From positions 1-64,000 of the forward strand of contig SAUG01000018.1 in NCBI GenBank assembly GCA_011316305.1: a stretch of DNA of 64,000 nt, written 5' to 3'. Shown in pieces: positions 43,873 to 53,158 of this stretch. The translations under genes and the position numbers were made by a program. The notes beneath the pieces were generated by a model. The model was not told the origin of the DNA. It did no database searches and saw nothing but the letters and a program-made list of their open reading frames with translations. Every line of letters starts with the position of its first letter. The first letter of the stretch is position 1. Source of the DNA: Rusavskia elegans (taxonomy: Eukaryota > Ascomycota > Lecanoromycetes > Teloschistales > Teloschistaceae).

Positions 43873-46869
43873 ATGTCTTCCTCCATACGATCCGAGATCT
43901 CGCCAGGCCCACAGATTAGAGATACCCCTGGAGCATTCCCTTCGACACCTGGAGAGTCAGAGCCGCCTTCGGTGGTATCGTCTCAGCACTCACTCTCCAA
44001 AGCGGTCTATGAGCGAAGGGCCGAATACACCGTACCTGCCAAGATTAGGATCAAGGTCGGGTCATGGAACGTAGCAGCATTGCAAGGCACGGAGGAAGAC
44101 ATCGGTGGTTGGTTCGTGGACGGCAAAGGGATTTCCGAATCGTTGTCCAATCTTTCCTTCGAAAGCAATGGCACAACCGATGGGCATAACCTGGAAGATG
44201 TCAGCCACCAGGAAGCTCGAAGGAGCAAGGATAAGCCTACCGTTCCATCGAATGATCCTGGACTAGTGCCTGGTGGAGACAATATTGGACTCTATGTGCT
44301 TGGTCTCCAGGAGATTATCGACGTCTCGTCTGCTACCGAAGCTCTCAAACCGTACAATGACCCATGGCCTGGCAGGAGATGGAAACAGGCGGTGGCAGAT
44401 GCCTTACCGGAAGGATACATCAAAGTCGCCGAACAGCAGCTCGTAGGCCTTTTTCTTCTCATTTACGCTGCGCCAAGGGTCGCTCCTACGATATCGTCTG
44501 TCAGTACAGTGAGTACGGGAACGGGCTTGATGGGATACCTGGGCAATAAAGGCGCAGTGGTAGCAAGATTAGTCCTTGGAGAGACCACGCGCCTTGTCTT
44601 TATCAACTGCCACTTGGCCGCCGGTGTCGAGAAAGGCAACCTCGAGCGTAGGAATTGTGATGCTTCTCAGGTATTGACTCGGGCAAGGTTTGACCCGCTG
44701 TACAACGGTGCCGGCGAGAAGGAAGAAACAGGTGAAAACATTGGCGATGAAGACTTTGCATTCTGGTTCGGTGATCTGAATTACCGTTTAGAGGGTATTC
44801 CTGGCGATGATGTGCGCAGACTACTGATGCTTCATACCAAGAACGAGTATGGTCAAGGCGGGCCGTCCAAGCGAAAGATATCGGCGGAGTTAGCTCTAAA
44901 AAGCAACCCAAAGCCCAGTGATACTCCCAACGACACGGATAGGAAAAGTCGAATCTTCCGCCATAACCACCATCTCCATTATCGATCATCAACAGATACT
45001 CCAACGACTTCTTTATCTTCCGACACCCTGGATCCATCCTCTGATCCCGCTTCGCTCCAGACCACTCTCGCATCTCTGCTTCCCCACGATCAATTACACC
45101 AGCAGATGCGAACGCGCAAAGCCTTCTGCGACGGCTGGCGAGAAGGGCCTATCAATTTCCTACCAACTTACAAATATGACGTTGGGAGCGTTGGAATGTT
45201 TGATTCGAGCGAAAAGAAGCGCGGGCCCAGCTGGTGTGATCGAATACTTTATCGGACGCGAAAAGATAAGCTAGCCTACGAGGAGAAGACCAAAGCCGAA
45301 GAAGCCGCCAAGAAGCGAGACGAGGAAATGAAGTCTCATGGCATTGGTGACCCGGCTGTTAATCAAGAGGAGGTGCTATTCGACTACGACCCTGCCACTG
45401 ACGGTGATGATCACGATTACGACCCAGACGCCGACGTCGAAGACCCGGAAGTGGTCACGACCGAAGCCGGCTTTGAGGACAAAATTCATTTGGAGTACTA
45501 TACCTCCCATCAGCGCGTCCTCTCTTCCGATCACAAACCTCTGGATGCAGTCTTCACCCTTCACTACGAGGCAGTCGATCCGGACCTCAAGGCCAAGGTT
45601 CACCAAGAGGTCGCCAGAGAATTGGACAAGGCTGAGAACGAGGGAAGACCAGCTGTCACTGTGGTTGTTGATTATCACCATAACCACGAAGGGGAGTCCA
45701 GATCCTCCTCCGGCCACGAAGGCGTCGACTTTGGCAATGTCCGCTTCGATAGCCCTAAGATTAGGACTGTTACCCTTGCGAACACCGGTCGTGTACCCGC
45801 TACTGTGGGCTTCACAGATCGGATCGTTACTGCAGATAAAACTGGAGGCGATGCCCCGCCGTGGCTCCGCATCCAATTCGATCGCTCGAGTGACAAAGAC
45901 CGCCCGGCTTCGGAGTCCCACAACGTCTATACCCTTGAACCTGGAGATGCTGCCAATGTTGAGATGACGGTTTATGTGAAGGATGTCGAACTGGTTCGCT
46001 CCCTCAACGAAGGCCATGCCAATCTCGAAGATGTCCTAGTCCTCCGCATCCACAATGGCCGCGATCACTTCCTCCCCATTCACGCGACATGGCTACCGTC
46101 GTCATTCGGCCGCTCTATTGGAAACCTGGTCAAGGTACCCGAAGGTGGTGTAAGGAGATCGCAGGATGGACACAAAGGATCGCAAGGGGTAAAGTGGTCG
46201 GCTCCGCGCGAAATCTTTCGGCTGACGGAAACCATAGAAGACCTCGTCGAAAGGGCCGTCGCGGAGTGGGGGATGATAGCTGGTGACCAGAATCCGCCTT
46301 GGGCCGACATTGGATGGCCGTTCATCTCGTCAATTGGAGAGGGGAAAGCCAAGCAGAGTGTCAAGGAGCGAATCAGGGATGCACTTGATAACGATACACC
46401 GATACTGGACGCCTTTCCTTCAGAGTTCGACGTGATCCGGCGGGTTGAAGCCGTTGCAGGGACCCTACTTACTTTCCTGTCGAGTTTGCAGGACGGCGTC
46501 ATCTCGGATAACATGTGGACGGAATTGGAGAAGGTTATCTTGGGGAGGGAAAAATCGAAGACGCACTTATCCATCGAAGATGAGCGGATGCAGATCCTCG
46601 ACATCCTTACGACCAGTCCTGCTCACAGTACATCTTTCACGTTCGTCACTACAATGCTCGTCAAAGTCATGGGCGAGCTTCTGTCCCAAACCACGGATCA
46701 GAAGGCAAGAGAGGAGTCACGGAAGAAGCATGAGGAGATCTTTGCCTCAACTTTTGTGGAGGTCATTATCAAAGCACCTTTGCCGGCGAATGCGAAGGAA
46801 CGGAGAGCTAGCCAGAGTAGGAGGAAGAGGGTGATTGAGGTTTTCATTGAGGAATTAGGGGAGTCTTGA
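43873..46869 (+). CDS. Inositol polyphosphate 5-phosphatase, OCRL/INPP5B type
   Basis: Hydrolyses the 5-phosphate of phosphoinositides such as PI(4,5)P2, on endosomal or plasma membranes. A single exon encodes 998 residues. The catalytic domain spans about residues 60-570: KVGSWNVAAL, LGLQEIIDVSS, GTGLMGYLGNKGAVVARL, INCHLAAG, FWFGDLNYRLEG (near 298), PTYKYDVGS, RGPSWCDRILYRTRK (near 450) and LSSDHKPLDAVF (near 551). An ASH domain follows (about 615-740; VDFGNVRFDSPKIRTVTLANTGRVPA). The last 230 residues look like a RhoGAP-like helical domain. This order, 5-phosphatase then ASH then RhoGAP-like, is that of human OCRL and INPP5B. An acidic, low-complexity insert (about 495-530) lies before SSDHK. 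The start may have an unseen upstream exon. Confidence 0.88.
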   Translation: MSSSIRSEISPGPQIRDTPGAFPSTPGESEPPSVVSSQHSLSKAVYERRAEYTVPAKIRIKVGSWNVAALQGTEEDIGGWFVDGKGISESLSNLSFESNGTTDGHNLEDVSHQEARRSKDKPTVPSNDPGLVPGGDNIGLYVLGLQEIIDVSSATEALKPYNDPWPGRRWKQAVADALPEGYIKVAEQQLVGLFLLIYAAPRVAPTISSVSTVSTGTGLMGYLGNKGAVVARLVLGETTRLVFINCHLAAGVEKGNLERRNCDASQVLTRARFDPLYNGAGEKEETGENIGDEDFAFWFGDLNYRLEGIPGDDVRRLLMLHTKNEYGQGGPSKRKISAELALKSNPKPSDTPNDTDRKSRIFRHNHHLHYRSSTDTPTTSLSSDTLDPSSDPASLQTTLASLLPHDQLHQQMRTRKAFCDGWREGPINFLPTYKYDVGSVGMFDSSEKKRGPSWCDRILYRTRKDKLAYEEKTKAEEAAKKRDEEMKSHGIGDPAVNQEEVLFDYDPATDGDDHDYDPDADVEDPEVVTTEAGFEDKIHLEYYTSHQRVLSSDHKPLDAVFTLHYEAVDPDLKAKVHQEVARELDKAENEGRPAVTVVVDYHHNHEGESRSSSGHEGVDFGNVRFDSPKIRTVTLANTGRVPATVGFTDRIVTADKTGGDAPPWLRIQFDRSSDKDRPASESHNVYTLEPGDAANVEMTVYVKDVELVRSLNEGHANLEDVLVLRIHNGRDHFLPIHATWLPSSFGRSIGNLVKVPEGGVRRSQDGHKGSQGVKWSAPREIFRLTETIEDLVERAVAEWGMIAGDQNPPWADIGWPFISSIGEGKAKQSVKERIRDALDNDTPILDAFPSEFDVIRRVEAVAGTLLTFLSSLQDGVISDNMWTELEKVILGREKSKTHLSIEDERMQILDILTTSPAHSTSFTFVTTMLVKVMGELLSQTTDQKAREESRKKHEEIFASTFVEVIIKAPLPANAKERRASQSRRKRVIEVFIEELGES

Positions 46870-47259
46870 AGATGCATGTGGACATTCTCATGACTGACAG
46901 GGATGGCGACGTACACATGTAATGGCTATAGCTATTGAACATTAACACATCGATCTTTCCTAGTATGATTGATGCCACTCACTCTCCCTACACACCGAGC
47001 CTCCCATAGGGCAACTGTGGCATCCAAAGAATCTTCCTCGTGTTCCACGCTAGACTTTGCTTGACACTATAGCTTAACCCAACCTCGCCAGCACTAAACT
47101 TCGTTCTCAATCCGCGACCTCGACGTGCTCGCCGACGTCGTTTCGGCCTTTTGTTACTTCCTGACTGCATGGCTGTCGGTTACTGGCTGGATGACCGAGC
47201 TAAAAAAAACTTGGACTTCTCGTGGATCGTGGCTTCTTCGATGTTTGTCAGCTAACGTT
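46870..47259. other. Intergenic region left of the cluster
   Basis: About 390 bp containing the phosphatase 3' end. A minus-strand frame at 46988-47170 is Arg-rich and unconvincing. This marks the change from conserved genes to the accessory cluster. Confidence 0.4.
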
Positions 47260-47802
47260 TCATGAAGGCAGATAAGGTCGATGCGTTGAACGTTGATAAG
47301 CCGGCAGCGACGGCAAGCTTCCGTCGAATACTGGCTGTTTCGAGTACCCAGCAGCGTGGCAAGGATTGGGTATTTGGATAAGATCAGCTTCCCCAGATCT
47401 GAGATCGAATATCAATGATTTGCATTTCAGTAAAATATCTGAACGCTCGACGGACAACGCTGTACAAAGAATGTTTAACGTATTAAATACAAGAATCCAC
47501 CAACGCTGCAGCAAATCCCAATCATCATACAAGAACCGCAACGCAGTGAAATACAGGAACTTAAGAACGTTCCGACGAGTCCAGAACAATATGGGGTAAG
47601 ACCGCATCGCTGCAAGGTATCCGCTGATTTCAAGAACTTCCTCCTCTGTTTCGCTGGTATCGAAACTTCCCCCTCTGGATAAGATGGGTGATGATCGGAG
47701 ACAGATTGAGCGCATGCGCAAGGGATGGCAAAAAGACGAAGAAATCCTGTCTGCTGAGTCAGGCGAAGCAGTCTCGAAGCAGTCGATCTCAGTATTCGTC
47801 AA
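47260..47802 (-). CDS. Possible 3' exon or small gene after the first OTU-like paralogue
   Basis: A minus-strand open stretch 63 bp downstream of the 47866-51595 gene. It has no ATG at its head and is preceded by an AG acceptor (CTCAGCAG), so it may be a further 3' exon joined from a donor near 47880-47890. Residues SETEEEVLEISGYLAAM... TRRNVLKF...LRFLYDDW match a block downstream of the next paralogue (52772-53026). Selection on this block is therefore plausible. Function is unknown. Exon joining is not settled. Confidence 0.35.
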   Translation of the reverse strand: MTNTEIDCFETASPDSADRISSSFCHPLRMRSICLRSSPILSRGGSFDTSETEEEVLEISGYLAAMRSYPILFWTRRNVLKFLYFTALRFLYDDWDLLQRWWILVFNTLNILCTALSVERSDILLKCKSLIFDLRSGEADLIQIPNPCHAAGYSKQPVFDGSLPSLPAYQRSTHRPYLPS

Positions 47803-47865
47803 TCCTTATGGTTTACTGTCGCGACAATCATTAGCTCGGCACCACACAGGACCACGTGTAGAGAC

Positions 47866-50800
47866 TCACGCCTTGGACGCCGCACCTCCTATCGTTAGTC
47901 TCGGCCTCAATCCTGCCCATTCCGCGTAAAAGCCCACTGTTGGATCTGCTCCATCATCATTGTAGATCCAGACGACTATGCTGTTGGTACCATCAACATT
48001 GGGATTGGATGTAATTCCCAGGTCGACGATATCGTCGAGGAATCCGTGGCCCTGTGGTTGATGTACTTCACCAGGCTTCCTTCTCATGGTGCCAAGTTGC
48101 AAGTTCAGACCCCGCTGCTTGCCCCATAGATTTAGGACATAATTGATGCCGGCAGCATTGATATTGTCCTCGCCGAATTCGCCACCGTAGGCTTTCTCCA
48201 GCGCTTTACGGCCTTTCAGGGAGTCGCGGATCTCATCCAGCTCGTCATAGGTTGGCACTGGCATAGATTTGTATTTTGCTTCCTCTTGCATGGCATTCAT
48301 GGTCATTATGGTAGCTTGGAGTCCGGACATTTCTCCGGGGTCACCTCCGTCCATGATCTTGAAGCCTTTGGGAAATCTACTCTTGAACTCTTCCTCGGCT
48401 GTGCTGGGAGGCTGCGGCTCAGTGTGGTCTTTAGAAGGACCTGCGTTTTTGCCAGGCGTTGACGCATTGGTACCAGATGGCTTGGCATTTTGTGGACCTT
48501 GCTCGCCTTTGGGTCCGGAAGCATCTGCTGCAGCTTTGTCGTCAGGTGGGTTGCCATTTCCCGTGGGTGGGTTTTCATTTCCCGTAGGTTGGTCGTTACT
48601 GGGGCCAGCAACTCCAGTGCCACTCTCGCTCTGGTCCGGGGTTGGATCTCTGGCTTGGAGGCCAAACCAGGTACCTACACTCGGATCGCCGGGCTGTGCA
48701 CCTTCTTGGGCCTCCCCAGGAGTCCGTCTTGTTACCCACACGACTTCTCTGCTCTTGGAAGCAAATTTCAAGATGTCGAAGACGGAAAATTTCCCAGATA
48801 CCTGCGTTGTGGTACGATAACCGAACGCCAGTGGTCTTTGCTGCTGTTCACTCCAGCGCCCAAGGATAGCAGCAAGTTGGTTCGGGTCGTGCACAAAGCC
48901 ATTGTCCGGTTCTACTCGCTGGGGTTGAAACTCGTTACAGACTCTTTGCAAGTCAGCTACCGTTAAACTGGTGAAGCCATACTGATGCTGTAACGAGAAA
49001 CACAGGGCGTCGAGGCCTAATGTTTGTTGGTCGGTCGTCGGCTGTGGTTGATAAGTCGTGCCATTAGGAAATTTCTCACAGTAGGCTGCGAAAGCATTGA
49101 AATGTCCCTTCTTCTTGAAGAGATCGTTGTTCGCTTTGGCATCAGCCAACTCCTTACGGACAGTTGCAAGCGTCGCCTTCAGCTCGTTTTCAGTGGTGCG
49201 ATCTCCGCCTTTGGCGGATTTGGTTTGGTCAAGCTCCTGTCTCAGTGCCTGATGATCGGAGCAGCTCACGCAAGACTGGTGTAGGGACTTGAAGTCATCA
49301 AACGACTTGTTCAGTTGAAAGTACTGATTGGAGAAGTCTTCTCGCAGAGCTTCTTTTTGAGCTCGTTCGCTACGGAGGTCACGTTCAAGATCATCTGTAG
49401 TCGAAATCACAGTCAGCGGGGATGATTCCAAAGTCATGCTATCCCTTCGAATGGTGGAGTGGACATCCGATACCTCGACTGCCAGCCAACTCGGACACCA
49501 CACCTCACGGGTAGAGTGGGCACCCGATACATCGACTGCCAGCCAAGTCGAAGACCACACCAGTGCATGGGATGCTGGTAGGAAGAATATTCCCGAAAAA
49601 TGCTTACCTGCCCTGGTTGAGCTGGCCTTATGCTCATTGATACTTGTCCTCATTGCCGCACTCATAGTGGATACAGTACTTTGCAGGTCAGTGATTTGCT
49701 GAGTGTGTTCCGAACAGAATGCCGTTTTCTGTTGGTCAAGTTTGCCCTGGAGCTCCGTAAAATGCTGGGAAAATTGCTCGATATCTCTTTCATGTTCTTT
49801 CTGTTGCTCAGTATGGACCTTGAGGAGTTTTCTATATTTAGCCCCGGTCTCTTTGGCTACATTCGCTCCATGCCTCGAATCAAGATCAGAATATCGTTCG
49901 ACTCTGTTGAGCTGAGTGTTGTAATTCTGTGCGTCCTGTATTCGCGCGTTGACTGCTACGGTCCAACTTCGAGTAAGTTGAATGTTTGTGTAGTCAAGGC
50001 CAGTAATCTGCTGGTCCTTGGATTTGAGTTGAGTTTCCAGCTTTGTGAGTTCTGTCCTGTGCTCGCGGTCCTTCTTCTCTGCGTTCTTCTTCTGGCTTGC
50101 GCGGCACTCGGCGAGTTCTTTCTGAACTTCGGCCAATTTGCGGGATTCCCAGGAGTTGATGAGCCAGAATATGCCGGTACCGATACCTCCCACAAAGAGT
50201 TTCAGAAGCCACCACGCGCCCCGGCACACCCATGTGATGCCTGTCCAAAGCTTTGAACCCGCCAGCTTAAGCCAAGGAGAGCACCAATTCAAGCAATCGC
50301 CAATCTTCACGAGCGCAGTTGAGACACCGGAGTAGCAGCGGACACCCATCTCAACGAGAGTCTCACGATGTTTTGGCCAATCAATGGTGAGGAACCATAT
50401 CCTCACACTGTCGACGTGCCGGTTAACATGGATACGCCGTTCCTGAGGAAGATCATCGTGCCATTTGATGACTCCTTTGGCGACGTAGGGTACTGCTATC
50501 AACATCGACAACATCGATGTGAGGAGCCAGCGGGTCTTGATGCTGGTGAATGCGGTACCGAGAAGTTGTACAAATGGATGGAACCTGCGGTTTCGGTTAG
50601 CAAACGGCATCCGCAACGAGCGGGCGTCGTAATATACCATGGCGGACGTATGTGCTCCTGGTATTGCGCATCATAAGATCCGTAGGCCATATCCGTGGAT
50701 ATATCGCCGCTGGAAGCCCTGTTATGGACCGTAGGGAATCCATTGTTGACGACATAACAGACCGTCACACCAACGATCATGCCGGCAAAGAATGGATGGT

Positions 50801-51595
50801 ATATGCACTGCACCACTTTGACCTTGGCTTCACGCGAACTGACAGGAACAAATCGACCGATCTTGCCAGCTGCGCGTTTCGCCTTTTCAGAGGCGGATGC
50901 CATTGCGCGACGAGCGCTGCGAGACATACGTGTCGTCATCCTATCTTCATCATCAATATGGAAGTCCGTGTCGCCGATAACGAAGATGCCGATGCCGCCT
51001 TGAGACGATGCGTTAGTACGGATACCCTTGGCTGGACAGAATGCAAAGAAAGGGATGAATGGGACTTACGGCTGCCGTTCCCAGGGATGCTGTTGAACAG
51101 ACGGAGAGGAAGACCGGGAAGAGCCGCAATAAGATGTCGATGGCCGTAGAGGGATTTGAGAGAAGTAGCAGTGAGGATGAAGACCGAAAGGAGAAGCAGG
51201 AAACCGAGAAAGGACCAATTGATGGTCGGCAACAAATCGAAAGACGGAGATCCCATGCCAGCAGCAACATCAACCGCCATCTGTGAGCTCGGACTGGCCA
51301 TGGGTACCGCCCTGGTCAGGAGCATAGAGCCGGTTGGGAGCATGGTGCTGGTTGGGAAAACGGTGCTGGTCGAGAGTATAGTCCTGGTCGGGACCATGGT
51401 GCTTTGCGTCGGAGGAAGGGTGGCGGCTTTGGTGATGGCGTGGCCTCTGATGATGGTTTCGACTTTGATGATCTTGATCACCTTTGTGATGCCGGCGATG
51501 GAGGAGTTGTTATCGGTGGTTTTGAACCATGAGATGATGGTTTCGATGGCTTTGGTGGAGAGCTGGTCCCAGCAAGTCATCATTTTGGAGGCCAT
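47866..51595 (-). CDS. Unknown membrane coiled-coil protein with two OTU-like domains
   Basis: I do not recognise this gene. My model is 1130 residues from exons 51595-51070, 50998-50638, 50584-49608 and 49394-47866. The N-terminus MASKMMTCWDQLSTKAIETI and the following GITKVIKIIK...RGHAITKAA match the 55908 gene. Predicted membrane segments: INWSFLGFLLLLSVFILTA, FFAGMIVGVTVCYVV, LLTSMLSMLIAVPYVA and LLKLFVGGIGTGIFWLI. A long coiled coil follows (LAEVQKELAECRASQKKNAEKK onward). The C-terminus has two papain/OTU-like domains: one from about residue 720 (GLDALCFSLQ, QLAAILGRWS), another from about 960 (FPKGFKIM, SGLQATI, NYVLNLWGKQRGLNLQLG, VVWIYNDDG, EWAGLRP). Neither has the expected catalytic Cys or His, so both are probably pseudo-proteases. 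The first intron ends after a perfect TACTAAC branch site. The 213-base third intron contains a duplicated segment and could instead be read through, since it is in frame. Confidence 0.6.
49395..49607 (-). repeat. Long in-frame intron with a two-copy repeat
   Basis: This segment starts GTAAGC and ends CTACAG on the minus strand and is 213 bases, a multiple of three. It holds two diverged copies of a unit of about 57 bp (about 49452-49508 and 49509-49565; shared core CGACTGCCAGCCAA). Translated, these give WLAV(D/E)VS repeats that break an otherwise continuous coiled coil, so I treat the segment as an intron. Confidence 0.5.
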
Positions 51596-52771
51596 GGTGG
51601 GGACAAAATGTGGGAGCCCAAGATGGGCGGGGTGGGAGATTTAGTGACAGAGACCAGAAGCTTCAGTTGAGAGTGTGGTGTGTAGGAAGAAAGAAGGAAG
51701 GAGGAAGGAAAGAGGGAGGAAATAGGCTAGTCCTGGCCTTTTTCTATTGAGATAAGTGATGAGATTTCCTGTTGAGTCCAATAGAATGGCTGGGATCAGC
51801 GTAAGCTGGTCAGTAAAAAAAAGGTGGGGGTAATGTGTTGAAAGTTACGTGTCGAGATGGGGAAGCATTGTGTTGACACTTTCTGGGGGAACAATTGATT
51901 TGGGTATGAAAGGTAGTGGCTGAGAGCTCTACTGGTTTTGGGAGACGAATGACAGGGTGCAGATAAGAGATGTTAAAAAGGGAATGGCACCTTGAAAGTG
52001 GTGGATACCCGATATATATATTAAGTGGAAATCTTCCTTTGCTGTCGTGTCGTCAAAAGACGGTCCCATAGGTAACAAAGGTCCCTCCTCTTTGCGTTTT
52101 GTACAGTGACAGTACAGTCTACATGATTTGAACCCGGAGATTGCAGTACAACAGATTGCCTCGAGGTTAGTAGGATGTTGCCTTCTGTAATGAGCCGTGA
52201 CATCATTCATCCACCTGATACCGAGATGGTATGCAAGGTACTTACCCATGGAGACCTGCCAGTTGTTTTCAGACCTGGTGAAGCATATATCCTGCCTTAT
52301 TCGAAGCTTTGATCAAGTGTTCTGAAGTAGGTCGGTGAGATGGTGTCCGCTAGTCAATTGACTCCTCATCGAGATCACCTATCATTCCGAGACTGGTCGT
52401 GAAGTTTCTGGATGGATGTCACGACAGACCCTCTTGATTTGCATAAGCTAATCTTTTCTCTTTCGAAATTCGGCTCGTCTGCTACTAGATTCGTACGTAG
52501 TTGCATGTACCTCAACAAAAAGCGTCTTTCTCACCGTCGCAGAAACGGTCAAGGTGTAGCTGCTACTTCAATGACGAGGGCAGTTCTACAATAACCAGAG
52601 GCAGCGAACTAATGCACTGGTATGGAAGAGGCACCAAGCATGGTAGCAGACGAGATGATATTGTAGCTATCTTGTGAAACCGCCGTCGATGTTGTGTTCC
52701 TGAAGTATTCAATTTTCTTGAACATCGTTTGGATTTCCAATGGATTGTAATTGACCAGACTATCACAACGC
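51596..52771. promoter_or_regulatory. Upstream region of the 47866-51595 gene
   Basis: About 1.2 kb with no supportable gene. It contains a GGGGAACAATTG motif at 51886-51897 that also occurs, with one change, upstream of the next paralogue (56334-56345). A TATATATA stretch lies near 52013-52020. Confidence 0.4.
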
Positions 52772-53026
52772 TCAAAAGGCATCGCAATACAGCAAGCGCA
52801 GACGCATAAAGATCCAAAAGGGCATGCAATCCCGAACTCGGCGGGTATCCCAAATCAAAAGTATCCGCATCACCATCGCTGAGAAGCACTCGCTGATTCT
52901 CAAAAGCTCTTCCTCTCTGTTGTCGGCCGCAATGAGTGGGTCGAAAATCATGTGAGGTGGTTGGTATACCGTAAAGATGACGAAGCAGCCATGTCCGCTG
53001 AGCTGGCCGGAGCTTGCTCGAAGCAT
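52772..53026 (-). CDS. Possible 3' exon or small gene after the second OTU-like paralogue
   Basis: A minus-strand open stretch 132 bp downstream of the 53159-55908 stop. It has the block EEELLRISECFSAM...WDTRRVRD...MRLRLLYCDA, which aligns with EEEVLEISGYLAAM...WTRRNVLK...LRFLYDDW in 47260-47802. The donor that would join it to the main gene is not clear: where the other paralogue has GTGAGTCTC this one has ATGAGTCTC. It may be a decayed last exon or a separate small gene. Confidence 0.3.
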   Translation of the reverse strand: MLRASSGQLSGHGCFVIFTVYQPPHMIFDPLIAADNREEELLRISECFSAMVMRILLIWDTRRVRDCMPFWIFMRLRLLYCDAF

Positions 53027-53158
53027 TGGACATGGATGTTCACCTATCTTTCAAAACGCTAGGATGGCCTGATCAAAATTGGATTGTTAGCTCAGCAGCG
53101 CAAGAGAAATATCACGACCGCCAGCCACACGGAACCCCAGTGTATGGGATATGGAGAC

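Noticed and set aside
45376..46017. Minus-strand 213-codon frame
   Set aside because: Antisense to the ASH domain region of the inositol phosphatase.
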